A stretch of DNA of 64,000 bases, from assembly GCA_963575745.1 (NCBI GenBank), contig CAUYUJ010022082.1:305001-369000 (forward strand), read 5' to 3'. Numbering within the stretch: the stretch's first letter is position 1; every line of letters begins with the position of its first letter. Under the pieces are notes generated by a model, which saw nothing but the letters and a program-made list of their open reading frames with translations, did not search any database and had not been told where the DNA came from. A program made the translations under genes and the position numbers. This DNA comes from Prorocentrum cordatum (taxonomy: Eukaryota > Sar > Dinophyceae > Prorocentrales > Prorocentraceae). Below, piece by piece: positions 12,500 to 22,880 of this stretch.

Positions 12500-13240
12500 G
12501 CGCGTAGCTCAGGGCGTGGTCCTCTTATCGCCATAGTGCGAACCGCGAGGAGGAGGGATCAAGCGGAACGACCGCATGCGGGCACGATCCACGTGAGTGG
12601 TGTGCCAAAATGGGCGGGGCGAGCGCATGCAACCAACCACATTGGGGCCACGATCTGTGTGATGTGTGTTCCGAGATGGGCGGGGCAATCCCATGCAAAT
12701 GCCCCGACTGGGCCCGTAGGTGGAACTCCCTGCTGGGAATGGTCCATGTGAGAGGTGTGCCGACACAGGTGGTGCGATAGCCTGCGAACGCCCGCAAAGG
12801 TGCTGTAGGTGGAGTTTCCGATGGTGCACGTTTCATCTGAACGCTGCGCCGAAACTTACGGGGCAGAGCCGCAGGTGAAGCTCGCTGTGGGGCACGTTCT
12901 GTGTAATGGGCGTGCCGAAAAATGGGCACGTGGACCGCCCAGGCAGCATCAGCAGCGGAGAGTGGAAGCGTGGCTGCACCAGCTGCAGAGGCTGGCAGCC
13001 CAGCATAAGCAACGACAGTGGCTGGCAGCGGCGGTAGCAGCAGCAACGGCAGGGCACCAGCATGACACAGCAGGCTACGCAAACAACATCTGCGACAGAA
13101 AGGCGACCGCTTTCGCCCAGATGCCAAGGTACTGTGCACGATGCAACGGCGCGCTGGCTGCTTGGCACCTCCCCCACATAATGCAAGTCTGAGATGGGAT
13201 CGATCTCGCAGGTCTGTTCGCAACTAGTGGTTGTCACGTT
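12500..13240. repeat. Minisatellite with ~70-bp units (about 12570-12935)
   Basis: About five diverged copies of a unit that contains GTGTGCC, AAATGGGCGGGGC and GCATGCAA-like blocks. From 12935 to 13240 there is a CAGCAG-rich stretch without a recognisable gene. The interval separates the FKBP start from the next exon-like sequence. Confidence 0.55.
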
Positions 13241-13385
13241 CTTGCAAATCTGGGCGGTCGTATCAAATGCTGTGTTTGATGATACCTATAGACATATAAG
13301 TAGAAGTATCAACGTGAAAAAAAATCCACTCTGGGCGCGTATTGCTTTAGCCTCTTCATGTCCAAGTTCTTAGTCGGCCATGGCG

Positions 13386-14110
13386 TCATAGTTGAACATT
13401 CATCTGGTCTGCGATCTGTCGCCTCAATGGTGGCTTCAATATGCAGCAGTGGCGCTCACTCGTGCATTTCCCTAGTAAACTGCACATGTGGAAATACGCA
13501 ATATCGGTGGACAACAAATCTGTCCATGGGTATCCGCCGACCCTTCGGCGAGCGGAAGACGCTGTCGTCGTCGTCGTCGTCATCGTCGTCGTCGTGGTCG
13601 TCGTCAGTCACAAGGAAATTGAGAAACAAAGAAAAAAGGGACGTCGTAGTCAAGTCGAAGAGAAGCCCCTTCCCCTCGATCCCTTCCCCAATCAGAGTAC
13701 GTTCCCCCCGGGGTCCAGAGGGGTCCTGGGGAGAAGTCGCCAGCGGAAGTCCCAGAGGAAGTCCCACCTTCAGAGTCGGCCGCACTGGCCGTGTAGGCGG
13801 GCCATTTCCAACCGAAGTATGCTCGGTTAGTGAGCACCACCTTGGTTTCAATGACGGCCTTGAAATCCGAATCATGTTTGAACGTGTCTCTGAACTAACG
13901 GCACGGTGCTGCCCTTCATCAAACGCCTCGCTGAACTTACCCTCGAAGGCGTTCATTCCGGAATCGGTTCGGCCTGAATGTGACAGGAAGTGATGGACTG
14001 CGGCAAAAGTATGTTTCCCCATCGACGGCACAAAGTGCCCCCAATTGGTCTCCAAGGGATCGCTTCTGCTCTCCCAGAAGACATTTACACGTTTTACATC
14101 AATATTTGCA
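13386..14110 (-). CDS. Possible multi-exon gene of unknown function (weakly supported)
   Basis: Three stretches look coding on the minus strand. From about 14100 to 13941 a Cys-rich frame ends in a textbook GTAAGT donor. A 51-nt intron (13940-13890) ends in TTCAG. The next frame, from 13889, contains DSDFKAVIETKVVL and AYFGWKWPAY. A third stretch (about 13570-13386) follows a (GAC)n run ending in CAG and contains YPWTDLLSTDIAYF before a TGA. The first two join in frame. The junction to the third is unresolved. A rival reading keeps the first stretch in another frame, through MNAFEGKFSEAF, and needs a one-base frameshift at about 13872. I recognise no family. A diverged single copy of the 21-kb satellite unit lies at about 13645-13720, in the putative intron. 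Confidence 0.35.
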
Positions 14111-14149
14111 TAATGCTTCGAAGCACAAGCCACGTTCACAAACATGTCT

Positions 14150-15880
14150 GCTTGACGGATTAACCACGCTTGCCATTTGTAAATAATTCACGGCTCCCAC
14201 ACTAGGGAAACAGTCCGGTGCCGTGTCTTCCCTCTCCCTTGACAGCAACCCCCCCAAAACTTCGATGGTGTTTTAGCCCGGCCTTGTGCGCAGAGCGGCG
14301 CGCCAGCGCGTCGAACCAGTGTCACGCGGCAGCCACCTCTTCATGCAAGGGCGCATGACTTGTCAGCACCCCTACTCCCCTTCATCACCCCAGACCCCCA
14401 AGGCTGGCCGAGGGGATGAGCCAGCCACTATGCCTTGAAGGCCCTGCGGAAGTTCTGAGGCTAGTGAAGCTCTCGCCGCCCTGCGCCTGTGCCATGTCGC
14501 AAGCAAGACGCATGCCAGCACATGGACACACTCTGGGGTGCTGCGGGTACGGCGCCGGGGCGCCAGAAAATGAGGCCCGATCAAAAAATCTGGTTCGATC
14601 TTGTTTCAAAGACCAGTTGTGCCAGCAATACATATAGACATACACACATATATATATGTATATATATATATATATATAGATTATACACACATACATATAC
14701 GTACACATATACATATACAAAACTGCATTGGCGTTTCGCGCCATGCGCGTTGCTCGGACGCTTCTCCGAAAAAGGCGTGTTTCAGCAGAGGGGGCGTCGA
14801 GGTCTGGACGGGCGACTGGCTCATTTTTCTGCTATCCCTGGACCTCGCACCACCACCGCACCACCACCACCACCAGCCCCACCACCACAACCACCACCTC
14901 GACGACGACTACGACGACGACGACGACGACGCCGACGACAACGACGACGACGACGATGGGGCTCTCGTCTGAACTGCAGAGGGGGCGCTCGTCTCTCGAG
15001 GGCCTCTGGAAGCTCCCAATAGGACCAAAAGCGCTCAGAAAACAGGCCGAGACCTCCTGCTCCTCCATAGGACGACGACGGCGACAGCGGCGACGACGAA
15101 TGGTCGCTTCCTGAATGCCTGGGGGGGTCCTGGACGCTTGTGGGGTTTTGAAGTCCTTTCGAACCACAGTCCTGCGAACTACGGCGTCGTGGAGTGTAAG
15201 AGTATAAGAGAACTGCTGGAAATTATGTTGGAACGGTGTGGGCTCGCGTTTGAGTTCCTGGTGGCTCTCCGGACCAGAAGACTCCTTTTGGGGTTGTTTT
15301 GGGCCGTCTTGGAGCCCCCTTGGGCCGTCCCGGAACCCTCCCTTGGCCTTTTTGGGAGGCCCGGCCGGCCAAGGGTTTTTCGGGGACCCTCTTGGGCTGC
15401 CTTGGGCTTCTCTTGATCCGTCTTGGAGTTTTTTGGGGCCGCATTGGGCCGCTCATAAAGGCCTCGGAGGCCATCCTGGGGCGATCTTGGAAGTCTCTTG
15501 AGATGCCGTTGACGCTGTGACAGCGGAATGAGCCAATATGTTCAAAAACGTACGGTTCCCCGGGGAATAAGGCGATTTGTGACTCTTGGGGGTCCCTTTT
15601 GGGGCCTCTTGGACCGTCTTGGGGGCCTCGTGGGCCGTCTTGAAACCATAGTGGTCCTCTTTGAGCGCTGATGGCCCGTCATGGGGCCCGTTTTGGGCCC
15701 GTGGGCTCCGATCGGCAGGGGAGGGGCGCCCACCTGCCCGGAAGGCCGCTGGGACTCCGAAAGGGCGTCTAGGGCGTGCGTCGGGTGGAGGGCAGGGGCG
15801 TCTGGGGTGTCCTGGGGGGGGGGTCCGGTCTAGGGGGGGGGGGTCCGGGTAAGAAAAATATAAGAATAGGAATATCCAAC
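14150..15880. other. No gene seen; microsatellites and inverted CCAAGAGGCC array
   Basis: A TA/CA microsatellite occupies about 14628-14720. CAC and GAC triplet tracts lie at about 14850-15100. A GGCCGTCTTGG-type array, the reverse orientation of the CCAAGAGGCC family, runs from about 15280 to 15720. G-runs occupy 15815-15850. Open frames follow these repeats and show no conserved motifs. Confidence 0.65.
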
Positions 15881-15934
15881 GTTCACGCATCCACTCCCCC
15901 GTGTGCTCTCCTAGTGAAAAGTACGGGCACAAGG

Positions 15935-16199
15935 CTTGACCATGAGGTAATAAGCTGAGAGCCCTACTCTTAAGATAACGTCGGCGACGTATCCAAATAT
16001 ACCACAACTCATCGTCTTGATGGCAATCAAAACAAGAGGTGCGAGACAGGAGCCATGGGAATGGGGCATGCATCATGAAAGAACGTGGCCTTTGTCCGTT
16101 GCAAGGATTCGCAAGAGAGGTACACAAGCTGGTGAACCCAGCATATAGGCCAGCGCTGCCCTGAGCCAACGCAGCGTCGGATATTGCGTTCGCTATACA
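15935..16199 (-). repeat. 3' LTR of the copia-like element
   Basis: It shares with 22144-22411 the blocks TTGACCATGAGGTAATAA, GATAACGTC, GGCCTTTGTCCGTTG, AGAGGTACACA, GACAGCGC/CCAGCGC and GCGTTCGCTATACA, in the same order and spacing. On the element strand the repeat starts with TGTATAGCGAACGC. The two LTRs differ by many substitutions, so the insertion is old. Confidence 0.85.
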
Positions 16200-16434
16200 G
16201 CCTCTAGGTTTAAGCCCAGTAGAGAAGGATGAGGATACAGCGCGCAGTAACAAGGCACAGAGAGGGCAGCACAGAGTACCAGGGCTGATCATGGCGCATT
16301 GCCACGACCAGCCGCAGATAATTATGGATGGCCACTGGCAAGACCGCGTGGCCACCCGTAGATGATTAAAGGGGGCGGCTGGCCAAGCGCAAGCCGCCGT
16401 AGCGTGCGGCGCGCGAGGGAACATGACCAAACAG

Positions 16435-17565
16435 TCAGATCCCCTCTAGCACAGGAAATAGTAATGCCCGTGTCCGGGCATCCATGGCAGCTGTGAAACT
16501 ATGAGTGTCTACGCCCGAAGCCCGGCGAGGATAACCGCGCTGTAAGTCTGCATGCCCGTGTCTCGGCAAATATAGCGGCCTTGTCAGAGTTCGACTAGTC
16601 GTCCTCATTGGTACCCGCTGGTCCTGACTAGGGCGCCCCGGTGTTGGTGTTGTGCCTTTCTTGCTTCGATGGGGTATGTACTTCCTTACTTCGCACTTGA
16701 AAGACTGATGGCCTCCCAGCACTTGCAGCAGCATCGCACGATCGATGCGCCCGTTGGCATGGACGTCAGCGGTCATATCTCGTGGATCACACCACTGTAC
16801 ACTATGAACTATCGCTCGGTCAATCATATGTCTTACCCAACTGATGTGTCCCAGCAGAGCGATCCGGTCGGCGTCCTCAAGTCCTTGCCCGCATGGATTG
16901 ACTGACCGAATCAGCGTCTATAGTAAGGAGGGCCTTGAAGACGTTACCACCTAAGTCTAGAGCGTTCTTAAGTTGAGTGGGCGTTAGGGGCCCAGCTTTA
17001 AACTCATGTGGCGTAACTAGGGCGGTGTAGCAGTCCGCAAAGATTATGAGAGGCTGCCAATGTTTCGTCTGAGTAGCTGGTACGCACCTGCGAGCGATAC
17101 GTCTTGCAGCGTGCATCAATCAGATGTACTACTGGCTCGCCATTGGGCGTGTGCCCACGCACTAAAAGGCACTCGGACGCCAAGTCATTTTACTTCGTCA
17201 TCGTCGTCCCCGTTAAGGCGACGGTATCCTGGGTCACTGCGAAGGTCCACGTCTCCTGTCGGGGTCAGAAGTTGCTATATTATGTTCGTTGGGCCTTGCT
17301 GAAGCTTGCGCGCGGCAGCGTTGAGTCTTCGCGCTCGGAGAGTTGCGGGTTCCGGCGCACGTCGCGCGGATGCCGCGCGTGCCTTCAACCACGCTTGAAT
17401 GATCAATGCGCACGCCAAGGCGCCGCGTAAACTGACGAGAATGTCGGACGCGGTCTTCGTTGCCCTTCTTTCCGCCACAGCGCCCGTCAGTTCTGGGTGC
17501 TGCGTCGGGCGAAGCTGCTTGATGCATTCATCATGATCGAGCTGGACGTGGCCGCCCTCGGTCAT
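16435..17565 (-). pseudogene. copia RT C-terminus and RNase H (degenerate)
   Basis: Blocks in order on the minus strand are QLDHDECIKQLRPTQHPEL and LVSLRGALACALI (17275-17565), HEFKAGPLTPTQLKN and LLTIDADSVSQSM (16877-17119), then VHSVQWCDPRDMTADVHANG and HQSFKCEVRKYIPHR (about 16660-16827). This is the C-terminal RT and RNase H order of Ty1/copia elements. Frames shift between the blocks, so it is a pseudogene. Confidence 0.8.
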
Positions 17566-18894
17566 AGCGTGTCGCGCTCTCGCAATTGGTGCAACGCTGC
17601 TTGTTAAATGATCATGCGCCGATGGTGCCTTCTACACGTATGACGCACTTGTCGATCGCGTCATCCACTCCAGCCATGTTGACGTCGCCGACGTGCTTGG
17701 CTGTTCGGAGGTTTGAGCTTGTCTCAATCTCTTCGTCTCATGACGCGGGTGTTAACCCGGATCCTCGCGTAATGGTTCTGAGATGCAATGAGAGTGCCCC
17801 AGGTGCGTCTTTGGTGCCTGCGCCAGGTTCACGGCACTGGAGACAGCGCCTTGACTCGTCATAGGGCGAGAAACCGGGCATTGCACGCAGCGCCGAAGCT
17901 GAGCCAGGTGGACGAGCGAAGCAAACCATGCGCTCTTTCTGACCAGTAACCTCTGTCAACACTCACGGTGAGCCAGACCCTTCAAAAAAGCCTCATCGAA
18001 GCCCATGGGCTCTACGATTCACTGTTTCTTGCGCGCGGCCACTCTGGCGAGCGACCTCTGGTTCGCTCGACGAGCTGCGCCCAGGAAGGCCCCTGCGTCG
18101 AACGCTTCGACGCCCAGAAAACCACGGAGAAGAAGGCGCAGACGCATCGTTCATTTCATCTCGCCTCTGTCGTTCTTGACAAACTTCCACTTGCGCGCGT
18201 GTCCAGAGGTCATGCTATGGGTAGCATTCTTGATGTCTTGCATCCTGAAGCATTTGCTACCATACTAAAGTTTAAGTTCTCTACACACAGCCTTCGATAT
18301 CTCTGCCGGTTTGGCCTGCATCTGCGCCTTCGCCAGGAGGTCGTCTTCCTTGGCGACCGCGGCTCTTGTAGCTGCGGCTGAGACGTATGCGCGCATTGTG
18401 GGCACTTGGTCGCCATGTAGCGACTCGCATTGTTGCTCTGATAGAACGACCTCGGCCAAGTCAGCAGTAAAGCATACCTCGACATGCCGACCGTAGTCGT
18501 CCGAGTCGAGATCGTAGGTCTCGTCGCATTCCGTCGTCCCAAATACCAGAAAGGTTTCGTCGGCGCCGCGGTTCCGAGCATAACCTATGTCTCGCAGACG
18601 TCCTTGCTCTTCGCTGGCCAAAGCCACGAGCGCGCGGCTGTCGGAAACAGTTTCGGTGGGCACCGTGCACAGGGACTCAGATGAAGAGGGTCTCGAGCAA
18701 TTCCTTTTCCCCATGGGGCTCGACATACCGCGCGTCAATGGCATGCACTTCCAAATCCGTTTCTGATTCTCAAGCAATATTCTGCCGTCTGCCGCTAAGG
18801 GCGGCCTGCGCTGGAGGTCTGTCCTCCACCTGGGCGTGGCCGCCTGACACTGGCGCGCCCGCGAGGTCCTCAAACTTGGGGAGATCCTCGCCAA
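17566..18894 (-). pseudogene. copia reverse transcriptase (RVT_2 type), inactive
   Basis: The frame around 18270-18894 ends with SKAVCRELKL and a TAG where the family has a codon before the KCF block. It continues as KCFRMQDIKN and RKWKFVKNDRGEM, then LLLRGFLGVEAFDAGAF and FDEAFLKG near 18000. EQKERMVC-type sequence and GTKDAPGALSLHL lie in 17738-17962. The motif corresponding to the catalytic HVDD reads AKHVGDVNMAG at about 17680-17700, because one Asp codon is GGC. Stops and frameshifts break the domain at least four times. Confidence 0.8.
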
Positions 18895-19498
18895 ACCCTG
18901 TGAAACACTTTGGTGACTTCAGGCGCTGAATGACTCGTGCGTGCGCGGCACCAGTGATGTCGTAAATCTTCAGAGCGGCACCTTCTGAGTCGTAGTAATG
19001 AAATCCAGGTATAGCGCCGATGTCATGGCATGCCGGGGCGAAGCTATCAGCGCGGGGGGCCAAAGGTCGCTTGCTGATGCTTTTAGCCAAGCGCAACGTT
19101 TTTCCATGCAAATGTAGCTTCCGAAGAGGAGCTGTAGGGCTAAGAACACTTTGGGCGAGAGCCGACTCGCTGTAGTCACCTGCAAGTTTCCATGGCGTGG
19201 TCGGAAGGCAGCCAAGGGCCATGGCAGGTCTCCCAGCAGGCAGGCTCGCGATGAAGGTCAATACTGTTCGCGTTGCCGTTGTATCCGAGCCGATCTCGCG
19301 GACCATGGATACTTCAATATAGAATGCGCGTCGTAAGTCTGGGCATTGCACCAATATTTCCCGACCGCCGACCTGCGCTACTGCCTGACCACGGTCAGGG
19401 TAATTACGGGCGATGGGGCATGGTCCGTTCCATCCGCCCCAGTCGTCCTTGGCGGCCCACGTTTGAGCCAGACGCCTGTTCGCTGTTGCTGTGGGCAC
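18770..19498 (-). pseudogene. copia pol segment between integrase and RT
   Basis: One 242-codon open frame includes WGGWNGPCPIARNYPDRGQ, LRRAFYIEVSMVREIGSD, FIASLPAGRP and PGFHYYDSEGAALKIYDITG. This matches a conserved block in dinoflagellate copia polyproteins just before the RT. It is the longest intact piece of the element. I did not find a convincing integrase catalytic core in the adjoining sequence. Confidence 0.7.
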
Positions 19499-19529
19499 CT
19501 TGGCCTAGAAGCGTCGTGGACTCAGTGGG

Positions 19530-20590
19530 CTATCCGTCGTTCCAGCTGCTGTTCGGCATGGCTGCCGGTGCGTCGCATATTCCGGCGTGGTAAACGCCAG
19601 CGCTGCGCCAGCTGAAGATGCCCCCGATGTTCCCTGGGGAGCTCTCAGCCAAGTGTCTGTGGCTGCACATTCGCTCCAGGAAATGGTCGTACTGTTGTTG
19701 AATACGGGGCATCTGGTAGTTCAGCGGTTGCAGCAACTGCGCTGCCCGGGAGGTACCAACCCACAGGGCACGAAATAAGATCAGAGTAAGGATCTGGAAA
19801 TTGGGAATGTTGAGCCCTGCTGAGTATGCTTCCAGCCTGGCCATCTCGAATCGAGCCGGCGCTGGATCGATGCGTTCGTTTCTCTCGACCCTGACGTCGA
19901 TGAGGGCTGTCCCCGAAGTGAGCTGTCGCTCGTTCTCAAAGTTTTCAAGGTTTGTGCTTGTACTTGGTTTTTGTGATTCCGTCGGTGCGTCTCCCCTATA
20001 GTGTGACACCGTAACTGATGATGGCGGACGGCACCCTCATGGCTAGCGTCCTAGCGAATACTCCTAAACCGCGTTGTAAAGCTGCGGCCTGTTGGGGTGG
20101 AACCAATGCTTCCGCTCGCAACGTGCAGCCATGCGTGTACTTCGCGAACAAAGTCGCGGAAGGGTGCGTTGCCCGCGGGCTCCCAGAAGAGACCCCGAGC
20201 GCGTGTTTCATCCAATCTCCCTCCTCGCATGCATGCCACGGCAAGGCCCAGGCACGCCCAGATAGTTCCAAATATGGCGACCTTAACATGGTGCGTAGTC
20301 GTGTTGTAGCTGATGATGTTAGGTTGCTTAACTTTGGATATTGTCGCGCCCGTAGGGTTGCGACTGGGTGGCAGGTCTAACGTGGCCGTCAACTTTCGGC
20401 TAGGCATCGGTCGCCGAGTCGCGCCTGGACTGTGGCCACGCGGTGGGGGGATGGAGGTATAGGACTGTAAGCTACCAGTTGGTTCGAGAGCATTGGGAGC
20501 GTAATGGCTGAGAGCCGGTGCAGTCGGGCACTCCACTGTGCCGTGGCAAGTTGATATGTACATGACACCTGATGTAACAGCCATCCACAT
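19530..20590 (-). pseudogene. gag-like region of the copia element (degenerate)
   Basis: Minus-strand frames give PFRDFVREVHAWL at about 20170, TLAMRVPSAIISYGV at about 20020, then EMARLEAYSAGLNIPNFQIL and AQLLQPLNYQMP between 19600 and 19860. These blocks follow the order I know from dinoflagellate copia gag proteins. They lie in three different frames, so frameshifts separate them and no full-length protein is possible. Gag would form the virus-like particle. Confidence 0.75.
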
Positions 20591-20729
20591 GAAGGTGTAG
20601 CCAGCTCCGCTACCAAGAAGAAAAATCCGCCGACCCTGTCGGCGTGTGTGAGGGGCTTTTCCGTTCGAGCCGTCATCTCCGTCATTCTTTGTACTCGTCG
20701 TCTCTGTCCTTCCCTTTCCCTGGGAGACC

Positions 20730-22075
20730 TCTTCCCCTGGGCTCCAGCCAAGCCGACCTTGAGCAACCTCGTAATTGAGTCGAAGGGAAGCCCCTTCCCT
20801 TTGATCCCTCCCCCGCCGGGAGGGGGGGGGGGGTGTCGACCCCCCCCCGGGTCAGATACGACGCCCCCCCCTGGGACTCCTCTTCCCAGCCAAGCCGACC
20901 TTGAGCAACCTCGTAATTGAGTCGAAGGGAAGCCCCTTCCCTTTGATCCCTCCCCCGCCGGGAGGGGGGGGGGGGTGTCGACCCCCCCCCCGGGTCAGAT
21001 ACGACGCCCCCCCCTGGGACTCCTCTTCCCCTGGGCTCCAGCCAAGCCGACCTTGAGCAACCTCGTAATTGAGTCGAAGGGAAGCCCCTTCCCTTTGATC
21101 CCTCCCCCGCCGGGAGGGGGGGGGGGTGTCGACCCCCCCCCCGGGTCAGATACGACGCCCCCCCCCGTACCGACCTTGAGCAACGTCGTAATTCAGTCGA
21201 AGGGAAGCCCCTTCCCTTTGATCCCTTCCCCGCCGGGAGGGGGGGGGGGGTATCGACCCCCCCCCCGGGTCAGATACGACGCCCCCCCCCCAAGCCGACC
21301 TTGAGCAACCTCGTAATTGAGTCGAAGGGAAGCCCCTTCCCTTTGATCCCTCCCCCGCCGGGAGGGGGGGGGGGGGGTCGACCCCCCCCCCGGGTCAGAT
21401 ACGACGCCCCCCCCTGGGACTCCTCTTCCCCTGGGCTCCAGCCAAGCCGACCTTGAGCAACCTCGTAATTGAGTCGAAGGGAAGCCCCTTCCCTTTGATC
21501 CCTCCCCCGCCGGGAGGGGGGGGGGGGTGTCGACCCCCCCCCCGGGTCAGATACGACGCCCCCCCCTGGGACTCCTCTTCCCCTGGGCTCCAGCCAAGCC
21601 GACCTTGAGCAACCTCGTAATTGAGTCGAAGGGAAGCCCCTTCCCTTTGATCCCTCCCCCGCCGGGAGGGGGGGGGGGGTCGACCCCCCCCCCGGGTCAG
21701 ATACGACGCCCCCCCCTGGGACTCCTCTTCCCCTGGGCTCCAGCCAAGCCGACCTTGAGCAACCTCGTAATTGAGTCGAAGGGAAGCCCCTTCCCTTTGA
21801 TCCCTCCCCCGCCGGGAGGGGGGGGGGGTGTCGACCCCCCCCCCGGGTCAGATACGACGCCCCCCCCTGGGACTCCTCTTCCCCTGGGCTCCAGCCAAGC
21901 CGACCTTGAGCAACCTCGTAATTGAGTCGAAGGGAAGCCCCTTCCCTTTGATCCCTCCCCCGCCGGGAGGGGGGGGGGGGTGTCGACCCCCCCCCCGGGT
22001 CAGATACGACGCCCCCCCCTGGGACTCCTCTTCCCCTGGGCTCCAGCCAAGCCGACCTTGAGCAACCTCGTAATC
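20730..22075. repeat. Ten-copy satellite array, ~150-bp unit with G/C-run hairpins
   Basis: The block GCCGACCTTGAGCAACC recurs at 20752, 20894, 21046, about 21169, 21294, 21446, 21598, 21748, 21899 and 22051, giving spacings of 142, 152, 123, 125, 152, 152, 150, 151 and 152 bp. Copies are nearly identical. The two short units have lost the TGGGACTCCTCTTCCC segment, and the last is truncated. Each full unit contains CCTCCCCCGCCGGGAGG, which can fold on itself, followed by a run of 9-14 G, TGTCGA and a run of 7-9 C. All open frames across it (GGGGSTPPP-like) are repeat shadows. Confidence 0.95.
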
Positions 22076-22143
22076 TCTTGCTGCGCATTGCGAACAGGGT
22101 CGGCGGCACCGGCCGTCAGGCCTTCGCAATAAGGGTGCATGGA

Positions 22144-22411
22144 TTGACCATGAGGTAATAAACTGAAAACCCGACTCTTAGGATAACGTCAGCGACGTGT
22201 CGAGGCCTGCCCAACTCGTCCCGCGATGGTAAGAAAAGCGAGAGCTAAGAGAGAAGCCATGGACATGGGAGATGTGTCATAGCAGGAAATGGCCTTTGTC
22301 CGTTGATCTGACCCGCAGATAGAAGATAGAGGTACACAGGTCTGTGCACAAAGCAAATAGGACAGCGCAGCCTTAAGCCAAGACGGCGTCGGATATAGCG
22401 TTCGCTATACA
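22144..22411 (-). repeat. 5' LTR of the copia-like element
   Basis: Partner of 15935-16199. Weak similarity continues a few bases to about 22137, where the element strand reads CCATGCA, so the true TG...CA end may lie there. The sequence just inside does not show an obvious initiator-Met tRNA primer site. Confidence 0.85.
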
Positions 22412-22639
22412 GTGTCTCCTTCAACAAGTGGCGCCAGACGTCGTCGATCCATCGTCGTCGACGGACCTGTGGACAAATTCGGGATATCCCCCCCCACACC
22501 CCCCGACGGAGAGGGCAAGTGCGCGTGTCCGGGAGACGTGAGACTCGGGGTCGTGGGACTCGGGTTGGCCTGACGGGGCCGTCAGAAAAATGACGAGACC
22601 CACTCTGAGATTTGACGTGCGCTCGCGCTGCAAGCATCC

Positions 22640-22880
22640 CACGAACACCGGAACCTCCAAACTCCGCAGCGGCAAACCCCAGTTCTGGTGAGCTCGAGTC
22701 TTGCGCTTCCCCGACCGTGGGGTGTGGGGGGCGCGCTCTTGCGCGCGCCCCTGGCCCGCGGTCCTTGTCCGTCAGCGCCACGAGCCACTCGAGCTGGCTG
22801 TGCGTGAGGTACCTGCGACGCGCGGGCGCTGCGCGCTTGGCCGACCTCCCTCCGCTGCGACCGGGCGGCCCGCTGCCTCA
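22640..22880 (-). CDS. Possible coding exon of unknown function
   Basis: A minus-strand frame reads GRSAKRAAPARRRYLTHSQL, then EWLVALTDKDRG and a basic ARARARPPHP stretch, and carries on into ELGFAAAEFGG. Its composition is protein-like and unlike the repeat shadows nearby, but I see no homologue, start or stop. An acceptor (CGCGTCGCAG) lies inside it, which would shorten the exon. The copia 5' LTR ends 230 bp downstream, so the element may have inserted into an intron or UTR of this gene. Confidence 0.3.

Larger units (their letters stand above)
15930..22411 (-). mobile_element. Decayed Ty1/copia-type LTR retrotransposon
   Basis: Two ~265-bp direct repeats (15935-16199 and 22144-22411) flank gag- and pol-like sequence, all on the minus strand. 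Gag-like blocks lie in 19530-20590, a post-integrase block in 18770-19498, the reverse transcriptase in about 17566-18720 and RNase H in 16600-17119. The order gag, integrase region, RT, RNase H is that of Ty1/copia elements. The coding region is broken by many stops and frameshifts, and the RT catalytic pair is damaged. A satellite array sits between the 5' LTR and gag. No clear target-site duplication is visible. Confidence 0.85.

Noticed and set aside
20730-22075. CRISPR array
   Set aside because: Units are contiguous ~150-bp repeats with no unique spacers, and the context is eukaryotic.
20730-22129. Repeated Gly/Pro-rich proteins of up to 279 codons
   Set aside because: Shadows of the ~150-bp satellite unit. 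No start context and identical on both strands in style.
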